The notes under the pieces were generated by a model that saw only the letters and a program-made list of their open reading frames with translations, ran no database searches and was not told the origin of the DNA. The translations under genes and the position numbers were made by a program. From Tetrapisispora phaffii CBS 4417 (lineage: Eukaryota > Ascomycota > Saccharomycetes > Saccharomycetales > Saccharomycetaceae), in contig NC_016535.1 in assembly GCF_000236905.1 (NCBI RefSeq), forward strand, positions 310,001 through 374,000: a DNA stretch of 64,000 nt, written 5' to 3'. How positions within the stretch are numbered: position 1 is the stretch's first letter; each line of letters opens with the position of its first letter. Below, in pieces: positions 29,223 through 38,306 of the stretch.

Positions 29223-32200
29223 ATGGATAGACTATCTGAATTGAAGGATGGGTCCCCACATCCAAATATTAACAACAGTAACAACAACAACAACAACAAC
29301 AAAAATGTTGATGTTTTAAGAGGTTCATACTCACATACTTCGTTTTTATCTCTGAGCGATGCTCAAAAAAGTGGCACATATACTTCCGCAGAAAAATCTC
29401 ACATTAATCAGGAATTAAGATCAAGACACTTAAATAAATCATGTTCATTTATGAGATTAGAAAATTTATCACAATCCAAAAATTGGGGGGAGGAACATCT
29501 AGATGATTTCGCATTAGAAGAACTAAGAGATGAATTTTTCGATTCTATTTACTCTAAACCAGAAATGATTAATAACGACCAATATAAGAAAGATGATGGA
29601 ATATCATATACGACTAAAAAAGTGGATTCAAAAGAGAGTAGAATCTCATTGTTTTTAAAGAAATCAATTTCTTCCCCAACACAATATTTTAATGATTTCA
29701 TGACTTATAAAAAGTCTATTTTTAAATATTTTTCTGCATATTTCATTGCAATGGTAATTTGTGTAATCAGACCATCTGGTGAGTGGATAGGTCACAAATA
29801 TAGATATTTTATGTTATTAGCAGCTTTAATACATCATCCAGTAAGAAACATAGGAGTTCAACTGGAAATTACATTATGTTCAATATTGGGTGGGGCTCTC
29901 GGAATGGGATGGTCCTCTTTAGCATGGTACATATCTACGTTATCAAAACCCGTGGCAGACTATCAAGGTGCAATATTATTTGCAAGTTTATTCCTAGCGT
30001 TAACTTTTTCTGTTTGGATAGCAGCCATATTTCAAAGATTCCTATATTTTTGTAAAACTTTTAGCATTGCCATAATCTTTTTCCATACTGCTGAACTATC
30101 ATTTTCGAAAGAAAAATTGCATTGGAAATTATATTGGGATTTTGGATTCTCTTTTCTTTTTGGTCTATTATTGTCCTTAGTTATTTGTACGTTTGTATTC
30201 CCCACGAGCGGAAACCAAGAAGTCATTCATACTTACAGTCTTTGTTTTAAAAAATCGGAACAGTTTTTAGTTTCCTTAGTCGATTTGAATAGTGACGATT
30301 CTGATGAAAACATTGATATTAAACAGAAAGAAATGGTGAATTTTCTTATCGTAACTTTACCTGAAGCATTTAGGGAATTCTCAAATCAAGTTACGTTTAG
30401 CAAATTTGACCAAAATAATTTGAAGGATTTGAGAAACTCTATAACAAAATTCATAAGTCCATTAAGAGTTTTACCAATCCATTCAAAATTATTTACTAAA
30501 GATAATGTAAAAGAACTCTATGCAACTTTAAAGTTACCTCAAACTAATGAAGGGGATATCGAGGAATTTGAAGATGATTCAATGTCACCAACTCCAATGA
30601 CTTTTTCAGATGGCGTTACACCAGTACCGAAACCTCTAAATTTGGAAGCAGGCACTTACAATGCATTTGATAGAGAATTATATTTGGAATTACTAAGAGA
30701 TATATTTGCTGAACCTGCATATTCCTTAGTTTCAGAAATGATTTATTCTTTGGAACAAATTGGCATTTTATTTAAAGATTTTGAAAATATTGGCAAAAAG
30801 GTAGATACTCTCACTATTGACAAGAAACTTACTGTATTACAAAAAAAGTTAAAGAGAAGAATATATAATTTAGATGTCAAATACAAAAACTTTACTCATA
30901 CAGATCATTTCTCAAAGGATTTATTAACTGATACATCATCAGTCGCCTTATTTTTATTTTTAAGAACGTTAAGAAATTCAGCTAAGAACCTACTAGATGT
31001 AATCCACTCATGCTCTAAATTATCTTCCGGTATTCACTGGAGAATTAGACTAATAACATATCCGTTTCGCAGAGCTATATATAGGCTTCCCATTCAGTGT
31101 ACTATTGATGAAGGTGCAGGAAATGTATTAAACTATTTTGAAACTAAAAGAGATGTGGATGAAATATTTGAAAAATTGTACAACGTACACACATCCTCAC
31201 ATAACTATGACATTAAAATGAACAATTCCAGTTCTAAAAGAGTCTTTAGAGAATATGATCGTGATGATTTTAATTTTCACACAACAAGTAATAAATGGAG
31301 ACTTCTTCTATGGAAGTGCAGTAAGTTATTAGTAGATGATTATATGAAATGGGCTTTAAAAAAAGTTTTTGTTATTGTTTTCTTATCTTTACCATCATGG
31401 TTACCTAGATCATATGGTTGGTACCAAGAATATCAATGTTGGTGGGCACCGATGTCATTTTATTTACTTTCTCATAGAAAGTATTCTGGTAGTTGGGATA
31501 AATTAATAAGAAGAATAATATTTTGTTTATTGGGAATATTTTGGGGATGGGCTGCTGCGCAGGCCAGGCATTTCGGAAGTCCATACGTCATTTGTACATT
31601 TGCTGGTATCCTTGTTGTACCTATTTCACTTAATATTTTTGCCTATAAAAACACTAGATCAAGTTTTACTACAATGCTTTGCTTTTCTGTTATTGTGATG
31701 GAATCTTATGGAAAGGGTCAGAGTTCACTAAATACAGCAGGAATATGGAAAAATACATGGGTCACTGGTTTATCTCTTTTTGTGGGTACATTAATATCCA
31801 TTCCCATAAATTGGATTGTTTGGTCGTTTAAAGCCCGTTCAGAGTTAAGAGTAGCCATTTCAGTTCTATTAGGTCATATCTCACAGTCTTATCAACTGGT
31901 CACAGATCGTTATCTTTATAGAGATTCGTCTGATGCTCCAACTGAACTAGCAATTGCTTTATCTCATATAAGAGAGATTCGTTTAAGTCAAAGTATAGTT
32001 GCTATTAAAGAATTATTAGAAAAATCCAAAGAGGAGCCGATATATATCGCCAATTTTGAGCCAGTGAAGTATACTCAAATTCTGGACCAATGCAACTACT
32101 TGATTGAGAGAATTATTGAGGCAAGAATTTCGAGTACCTATTTCGAAGTCTGGGATAGAGATGCAGATCCTGAAATTACTAGAGCTTTGCTATCACTTCG

Positions 32201-32579
32201 TAGAGATAGTGTTGCTTCTGTAATTCTTGTTCTTTACATTCTATCAAATTGCTTTAGATCTAAAAATAAGATTCCAAGGTATTTACCAAACCCAATTTTA
32301 TCGAGAAAAAAACTATATGAATTTATTCAAAAATTTGAGAATAGAGAATTATCAAAAAACACTAATGAGAGGCACATTTCCTCTAATAATATAAATATGC
32401 TTGATAAAAAACTGTTATCGAACTCTAGTATTGATAAAAACGTTAATCATGAAACAGAAAAATCTCATTGGACTGAGATACATAGAGTTGCATTTGAGAG
32501 GACATTCACAGACATTTCTGCCATTTTACCTGAAATTGCTATCAAAGCAAAAGAGATTCTAGGCGAAGAGTCATATTAA
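29223..32579 (+). CDS. BRE4: Bre4-like multispanning membrane protein
   Basis: The 1118-residue protein matches Bre4 (YDL231C, about 1125), a poorly understood endomembrane protein whose loss gives brefeldin A sensitivity. It belongs to the aromatic-acid-exporter-like / FUSC-type membrane family. The N-terminal 150 residues are hydrophilic with an Asn tract (about residues 17-29). A first membrane cluster spans about residues 162-335. A long cytosolic region follows (about 340-700). A second membrane cluster spans about 709-880 (VIVFLSLPSWLPRSYGWYQEY onwards). The tail is cytosolic. Transport activity is inferred from the family and has not been shown. SSB and BRE4 keep the YDL229-YDL231 arrangement. 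Confidence 0.9.
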   Translation: MDRLSELKDGSPHPNINNSNNNNNNNKNVDVLRGSYSHTSFLSLSDAQKSGTYTSAEKSHINQELRSRHLNKSCSFMRLENLSQSKNWGEEHLDDFALEELRDEFFDSIYSKPEMINNDQYKKDDGISYTTKKVDSKESRISLFLKKSISSPTQYFNDFMTYKKSIFKYFSAYFIAMVICVIRPSGEWIGHKYRYFMLLAALIHHPVRNIGVQLEITLCSILGGALGMGWSSLAWYISTLSKPVADYQGAILFASLFLALTFSVWIAAIFQRFLYFCKTFSIAIIFFHTAELSFSKEKLHWKLYWDFGFSFLFGLLLSLVICTFVFPTSGNQEVIHTYSLCFKKSEQFLVSLVDLNSDDSDENIDIKQKEMVNFLIVTLPEAFREFSNQVTFSKFDQNNLKDLRNSITKFISPLRVLPIHSKLFTKDNVKELYATLKLPQTNEGDIEEFEDDSMSPTPMTFSDGVTPVPKPLNLEAGTYNAFDRELYLELLRDIFAEPAYSLVSEMIYSLEQIGILFKDFENIGKKVDTLTIDKKLTVLQKKLKRRIYNLDVKYKNFTHTDHFSKDLLTDTSSVALFLFLRTLRNSAKNLLDVIHSCSKLSSGIHWRIRLITYPFRRAIYRLPIQCTIDEGAGNVLNYFETKRDVDEIFEKLYNVHTSSHNYDIKMNNSSSKRVFREYDRDDFNFHTTSNKWRLLLWKCSKLLVDDYMKWALKKVFVIVFLSLPSWLPRSYGWYQEYQCWWAPMSFYLLSHRKYSGSWDKLIRRIIFCLLGIFWGWAAAQARHFGSPYVICTFAGILVVPISLNIFAYKNTRSSFTTMLCFSVIVMESYGKGQSSLNTAGIWKNTWVTGLSLFVGTLISIPINWIVWSFKARSELRVAISVLLGHISQSYQLVTDRYLYRDSSDAPTELAIALSHIREIRLSQSIVAIKELLEKSKEEPIYIANFEPVKYTQILDQCNYLIERIIEARISSTYFEVWDRDADPEITRALLSLRRDSVASVILVLYILSNCFRSKNKIPRYLPNPILSRKKLYEFIQKFENRELSKNTNERHISSNNINMLDKKLLSNSSIDKNVNHETEKSHWTEIHRVAFERTFTDISAILPEIAIKAKEILGEESY
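29277..29301 (+). repeat. AAC trinucleotide run in BRE4
   Basis: A short run of AAC codons encodes most of the poly-asparagine stretch near the BRE4 N-terminus. It is a microsatellite in coding sequence and may vary in length between strains. Confidence 0.7.
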
Positions 32580-33336
32580 ACCCTATAGTATAATTAATAT
32601 ATGAATATATATTTATATAATTTTAAACTGCATTTAATGAACAATACGTGATACTAACATAAAGCAGTTAGTTAAATAACGGATGTTAAATATTCATTTA
32701 CTAATTCTTATTAGCGACAGAAAAAATATCTATAATCCAATTTACAACAACATCAGACAGTTAAAAGAGTAACTACTAAAGAAACCATACCAAAACTCTC
32801 AATTATTAAGCTATTGGTACCATTGTATTTAATATATATTACTTGAAGTTAATATGTGCAAAAGAAACTGTTGTAGTTAGCGAATAGTTTTTGGTTGGTT
32901 AACTTTTTTCTCTGAAACAAATGATGTTAAAGATCAGTTATTTTATTTAAAGCATCTTGAATACTATCGCTTATGAGAATAAAACAGAATCATGCCATTA
33001 CCATTCTTTTAGCTATCATGTTATATATCCATGAACCATAGGAATCAGGTCAGCTTATAGTTCAATCGATGGCTCTTAGCTCCCACATGACTTCCTATCA
33101 AATTTCATGATAAATCAAAAAAAGAGACTTCGAAATTTCAATTCTTTATTTTAAGAAAATATTAAATAACTTATTTAGTTGATTATAATATAGCCTTCAT
33201 AACAATAATGTTGTATTAAACGATGCTAATAAGGATAGGGATTGAATATCTGATACTTGAGATAATACCCAGTTAAAATCGGATAATTAGTTAATATTTC
33301 ATAAGTTATTACAGAATTTCAATATTATATAACAGG
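32580..33336. other. BRE4-MRX7 intergenic region
   Basis: A 757 bp AT-rich tandem gap holding the 3' end of BRE4 and the promoter of the small gene at 33337. A perfect intron branch-point sequence TACTAAC (32652-32658) occurs without a suitable GTATGT donor nearby. I see no gene. Confidence 0.65.
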
Positions 33337-33603
33337 ATGAAATTTGGTAATCCATTTGTATTTGAAGAATGGCTATATCGTTCTCTGCTAAACAGTAAGA
33401 ATTTTCATTCGTTTGTTCGTCGTGTGTATAATAGAGTGAATGGTATTAAAAATGAACCTATAACTTTTAGCAAACCACAGGCACAGGATTTTCTGTATAA
33501 ACCTACAAATTATCAAAAATTCATTGCTTTTAAGAAACTTTTTATTCAAGATGTTAAATCATCTATGGGAATATCTACAAAACATAATAACTTTAAAAAT
33601 TAA
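33337..33603 (+). CDS. MRX7: Small mitochondrial-type protein, Mrx7-like
   Basis: This 88-codon ORF begins MKFGNPFVFEEWLYRSLLNS, followed by FHSFVRRVYNRVNGI. It is basic and lacks a clear membrane segment. I assign it to Mrx7 (YNL211C, 89 residues), a mitochondrial protein found with the MIOREX ribosome-organising assemblies. The reasons are its size, its basic amphipathic N-terminal region and its position: in S. cerevisiae MRX7 lies between SSB2/MER1 and VID27, just as here. I do not remember the yeast protein well enough to confirm residue by residue, and no molecular function is established. A chance ORF is unlikely given the synteny. Confidence 0.6.
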   Translation: MKFGNPFVFEEWLYRSLLNSKNFHSFVRRVYNRVNGIKNEPITFSKPQAQDFLYKPTNYQKFIAFKKLFIQDVKSSMGISTKHNNFKN

Positions 33604-33891
33604 TCTATGAATCATTAGTTTATTATTACATTGCATATATAATCTTCTATATGCATTTACTGTTGCTATTAATCATTAAAAACAGTTACCTGTATCAAGT
33701 GATGCCGAAGGTAAAACTTTCCAGTGGCCGATCGTCTTTTCATTTAATATTCGAATATAGCCAATATATTACCATCACAATAAACAAATGCTTTCTTATT
33801 CACATTTTCACAGCATCTCGATGGTCTGCAATAGTTATCTGTTAGTTTATCACCAAACATATAGATATTTACATTGTCCATACTCATTTCC

Positions 33892-34617
33892 TTAAGTTTC
33901 ATTTATTATTATCTCTGGGTAATCACTAGCATCAAAATATATATCATCGTGATCATCCAGTCCCATGCCATTCTCATAATGGTCATTTATTTTATTTGCA
34001 TCTCCATTTCGATTGTCATCCTGCCAATATTCTTCCAATTCCACTTCCTCTTGTTTCTCTTTATAATTTTCTATTGATAACTTTTCCATATCATTTATAT
34101 TATCATATGTAATTGAAACATTATCCTTTTTGCATATACTAAGATAAACGCATCTGTAAAATATTTGAATGAAGTTTTCTATCTCATTTAACAAAGTATC
34201 TGAATTAACTGCAAATTGTACCATTTCATCTTCTTCATCCCCTAATGTATTATTCCACGTGAGTACCATTTCTCCCTGAGTATTCCATTTCTTATGGAAT
34301 CCTAACTTTTCATTGATTCGGAATGTCCATTGTTCATCTTTCATCTTCGATTGTGTCGATAAGACACTAATAGCATCATCCGTAAAATCATCGGAACCAT
34401 TTATATCGTCATCTTCAAGGTATTCCTCTAATTTAACTACTATTAATTCATGAGTACAAAATCCTACCTCAGCAATCGTCACGCAAGCTCTATTGTAAAT
34501 GCATTCCAAAGAAGACTTTGGCGATGTCTTCGACCTCAGCAAATCAAATCTCCCAGTCGGAACAGTTACTAACTCTTGTCTTGCCGTATTTACTATAAGT
34601 GATTTGACAATGTTCAT
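33892..34617 (-). CDS. VID27: Truncated Vid27-like protein, N-terminal domain only
   Basis: The 241-residue ORF starts MNIVKSLI and continues with VTVPTGRFDLLRSKTSPKSS and ECIYNRACVTI, which I recognise as the Vid27 N-terminal domain. It occupies about residues 1-175 and is followed by an acidic Asp/Asn/Glu-rich stretch that ends at the stop. Full Vid27 (YNL212W, about 780 residues) continues with a PH-like region and a C-terminal beta-propeller. Only 288 bp separate this stop from MRX7, too little for the missing 500 or so residues. The reading frame that remains is intact. It is either a dying duplicate or a retained N-domain protein. Position next to MRX7 supports the identity. Function in yeast is unclear. 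Confidence 0.72.
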   Translation of the reverse strand: MNIVKSLIVNTARQELVTVPTGRFDLLRSKTSPKSSLECIYNRACVTIAEVGFCTHELIVVKLEEYLEDDDINGSDDFTDDAISVLSTQSKMKDEQWTFRINEKLGFHKKWNTQGEMVLTWNNTLGDEEDEMVQFAVNSDTLLNEIENFIQIFYRCVYLSICKKDNVSITYDNINDMEKLSIENYKEKQEEVELEEYWQDDNRNGDANKINDHYENGMGLDDHDDIYFDASDYPEIIINET

Positions 34618-35368
34618 TTAACAAATGTGGAATGTCTATGCTATTTATTAATAAGGAATAATTTCAACGAAACCAAATATTACCGGAATGTTGTTCAGGT
34701 TTGGCCCTCTTTTAATGCCCAACTTCAAAATTCTCGTGTCTTCAGATAACTGCCAGCTCTGGGACAATAAAACAAATCACTATTCGAAACTTCAACTGTC
34801 TCTCAGGCTTGATTTAATACATCTCAGCACAAAGTTAAACGTTATATTAAGTTACAGGTTTCATGTATCGATGCTTTACTACCCAATGTCGGTGTTTCGT
34901 ATGAAATGAGTGTCCATAAAGAAAGTGTCAGTAACTACCATAGAAGGGCCATATCAGGAACTGTTACAGGTCCAGTAACGTCAATTGAAGGTCAACCACT
35001 CACTTAAATAACAACAAACACAACTACAATTGCTTTACGGGCGGTGCCTTGTACAATTTATTAAAGTGCCTTTAAGTGCGAGAGTAAATTCAAAAGTGAA
35101 TTGATCACAGTACCTCCTAATGTGAGAAATATATTCAATATATTTGCATACTTATATTATTTAATAGTTACAAATGAACAAGTTCAAAGTTGTCTGCCCA
35201 GTTAAGTATATCTACTGTGGTATATGCATTTCACATAGGCAACTATCCAAATGAAAGCTTCGCCAGGCAATGCCACCCCATAGCATGGCATTCAAAGCTC
35301 TTTCATTGAAATACTTCTAATTTTATTCTAACAGTAAAGGAAAGGTGCTGGATACAAACTATTGGGCC
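34618..35368. other. MFG1-VID27 intergenic region
   Basis: A 751 bp gap between the VID27-like start and the MFG1 stop. A 7-bp inverted repeat, AATGCCA-N10-TGGCATT (35269-35292), lies 77-100 bp past the MFG1 stop. A 73-codon ORF at 34688-34909 looks spurious. RRG9, PEX17, IES2, RAP1 and PPN2, which follow VID27 in S. cerevisiae, are absent. Confidence 0.6.
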
Positions 35369-36869
35369 TCAAGTTTTCTTTACATTATCATTAGTTGGCT
35401 CCCCGTCCATCAATGCTGTAATATCACTCTCTTCTGACAGATTTAGGTTCAACGTAGAGTATGGAGAGATCCCGCTTGTCCGTCTCCTCTTTGGACTTGA
35501 CTTCTGAGATACACTTGATAGTTTCTGGGATCCTATAGATGTATTTCCATATCTCGCGGTCATGTTGACGTAATTAGTCGAATTAATATTTGGTTCTGGG
35601 TTCTTTTTACGTTTTTTACCTTCTGATTTAAATTTCTGTTGGATATATGAACCTATACTTCTTGTATGTTGCTGAATCCCATTGATGTTGTTATGGTTGG
35701 AAACATTATTATTATTGGAAGAGACCCCAACGGTATGCTTATCTTTACTTTTGACACTAACATATTTTTTTAAAGCTTCTGTAGGACTTTTTATATTTTG
35801 AATCTTTCTAAACATCATCAGACTGGATAAAGATGTCATTGCATCTCCTAGTTGGATACCTTTCATGGCCTCGACAGGAAGTCCTGTTTGAGTTATGGAT
35901 TGGAAGGCAATGAAGCTCGATCTTAAATTCTGGATTGTTTCAATATTCACAGGCTTCGAATCTACAGGTCCGTCGGTACGCAATTCTTCTTTTTTCGTGT
36001 CTGCGAATTTCATGGATCCAAATACCTTACTGGCGGCTTTAGGATCATTGATTAATCTCTCTAACGAATTCCACTCTATCCCGGGAACAAAATTATGATA
36101 AGAGATTTCAATCCAATCAAACTTAAAAGAAGGGTCAAATAGGCCCTTTAATTGAGCCAAATGCATAACATAACTGCCGTCTAAATAATGATGAGTAATA
36201 TATAAGTGAGGGCAGTTGAAATATATATTTCCATTGCTCAAAACTTGCGTTCTCAATTGTGTTGTTGTAACTTCCACCCTAACAATATCACAATTACTTA
36301 ACATGACGTTATACAGCGGAAACAACGAGGAGCTTAATGAAACTTGGTGGGCTATTTCTTTGTGTTTATTGATGAATTTTATAGTACTGTTGGCTGAAAA
36401 GAATTTTTGAACCTTATCTTTCCAATATGAAAGAACATCAGAATGATTAGAAGAAGAGTTAATTGCATCAAAAAATGCATACACTTTCATAGAAGCTATA
36501 TTAGCAATATACTTTCTGATAGGATAAGACAAGGTTTGTTGTCCTCCCAAATCACTTGTGTTGTTTAAATTAATTTGACTTGTCGGATCTATGTATGACT
36601 TATTAGAATTTACAGTAGAATTCAAAGTCATTACTTGAGGCAATGATGGCGACGACTGCTCTATATTATTTGGTATATTCTTTTCAATCGGTACCTTATC
36701 CACGGGAATTACATTAGGTATTCTACTATTCATGTTGGCATTTATATTCATATTTTGATTTATATTATAAGAGACCGGTACATAAGACACTGGTGTAGTT
36801 GGACGAGAAAACCTTGCATTATTTTGGTTAATTGAGTCTTTCTTCTTTATCGATAATTGTTTTGGCTGT

Positions 36870-36910
<41 letters not shown>

Positions 36911-37477
36911 TTGCTGTTGCTGTTGCTGTTGCTGTTGTTGCTGTAGCTGTAACTGTAGCTGTAACTGCAACTGCTGTTGCTGCGATTGTTGTTGTTGTTG
37001 TTGTTGTTGTTGCTGCTGCTGCTGCTGCTGTTGCTGTCTCGCCATCATAAATTTAGCCTTTTCTTTAAACTGTGTGTTAAGAGCCTGCTCCATTTGTGTT
37101 TGTCTTTGTTGTAAATATTGGTGTTGTGCAGCTTGCATATTTGGTGGCATGTTTGAAGGAGTTCCTGCGGTGTCTAAGGTGGGTTGTTGTTGTTGTGGAG
37201 GTACTTGCCCTGCCATATTATTGTTCATAACCCCTGCGGGAAGCTGTTGATTCATCATCATATTTTGCATGCTTTTGAAATAGTTCACAAACTGTTGCCG
37301 TTGCTGCATTTGGTTCAGATTCATATTCTGCTTCATGGGCCCAGTGCTTTGATTCCTGTTCCTATCAAAACCATGCATCTGATCTTGATTCCCCATGTTT
37401 CCTGAATCGTTAGGAGTTCCATTATTACCAGCTGGGGTCTTCGCAGGACTACTGTTATTGTACATTCGCCCTGCCAT
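35369..37477 (-). CDS. MFG1: Polyglutamine LIM-binding-type regulator of filamentous growth
   Basis: Mfg1 (YDL233W) acts with Flo8 and Mss11 as a transcriptional regulator of filamentous and invasive growth and of FLO11. The core, about residues 315-470 (YPIRKYIANIASMKVYAFFDAI onwards through HYLDGSYVMHLAQLKGLFDPSFKFDW), matches the fungal LIM-domain-binding family. The protein has 702 residues, against about 458 in S. cerevisiae. The extra length is an Asn/Met/Gln-rich N-terminus with two long glutamine runs between about residues 149 and 206. The C-terminus is basic (KSEGKKRKKNPEP, KSSPKRRRTSG), likely nuclear localisation. It is divergent from GYP7, as in S. cerevisiae (YDL233W/YDL234C). 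Confidence 0.88.
36861..37033 (-). repeat. CAA/CAG polyglutamine repeat in MFG1
   Basis: About 58 codons are almost all CAA or CAG on the minus strand, alternating rather than pure, with a few Leu and Ser codons splitting the tract. Such repeats expand and contract by slippage. The complementary strand gives an open valine/alanine frame, which is an artefact. Confidence 0.9.
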
Positions 37478-38306
37478 CGTCTTTAGTTCTCTCTCAGGAT
37501 CCTAGTAAGACCAATATCAAACTAACAAATTGTATAACTCTCCTACAAAAACAATCTGAGTCCTATTTAATCTGCAGATCAACTATCAATTGATTAAACG
37601 TAGCTTTTAATTGTAAACTTTTCTAAAATACTGACTAGTTGTTACTTATCAATTTCTTTTCAAAAATATTCATTGCGATAAAATGTGAAAATTTATGGGA
37701 CAAGGTTTCGAAAGGTTGAAATCACTATAAAGAAAGGTGCATCCAATGTTAATATAAGTAGTTTCTGTTGTTGCAATACGGGCAAGAGGTCTCTATGTTG
37801 ATGAGATGCAAACATAGATGATGTTTGTGGCTTGAGAAGTTGCATTTAATGCGTGAAGTTGGTCTTTTTAGCGAAGAGATATTCGCAATTCCTTTAGTGA
37901 ATATGGAAATAAATGATCTGTATATAATGTATAGTCGAAGAGATTCGTTTTGGTTATTTCTTGTACGTAACACATACATCTTTCTCTGAATGAATATCTG
38001 GTATTACTCAATCATAGTTCTACTAAGAGCTAGTTTCTAGAATATAGTGAAATTAGTTGTATGCCTTTCTCGTTGCAATGGGAAGGGGTACTGTTTTTGA
38101 AATATGCATTTAAGGAGTTGCATATTTAAAACTACTCCAAACTATTTAAATAGCTAGCAATATGTATTTGAAGCAGGACAACCAACGCAAGTACACGACG
38201 TATTACATATACTGCAGTTGAAGAGAGCAACGTTTATTTTTGGTATTGGTTGCCAGGTTTCTTTGAGATTTTGTGAATTACAAAGGGTTAAAGTAAAATA
38301 ATCATA
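37478..38306. other. Divergent MFG1/GYP7 promoter
   Basis: An 829 bp AT-rich divergent interval. A single stress-type AGGGG is at 38084-38088, about 220 bp before GYP7. Short ORFs in it look spurious. No other element recognised. Confidence 0.6.

Noticed and set aside
32652..32658. Perfect intron branch-point TACTAAC with a nearby AG
   Set aside because: No GTATGT-type donor at a sensible distance, and neighbouring genes are complete without an intron.
36832..37050. Valine/alanine-rich ORF on the plus strand
   Set aside because: It is the complement of the MFG1 polyglutamine tract.
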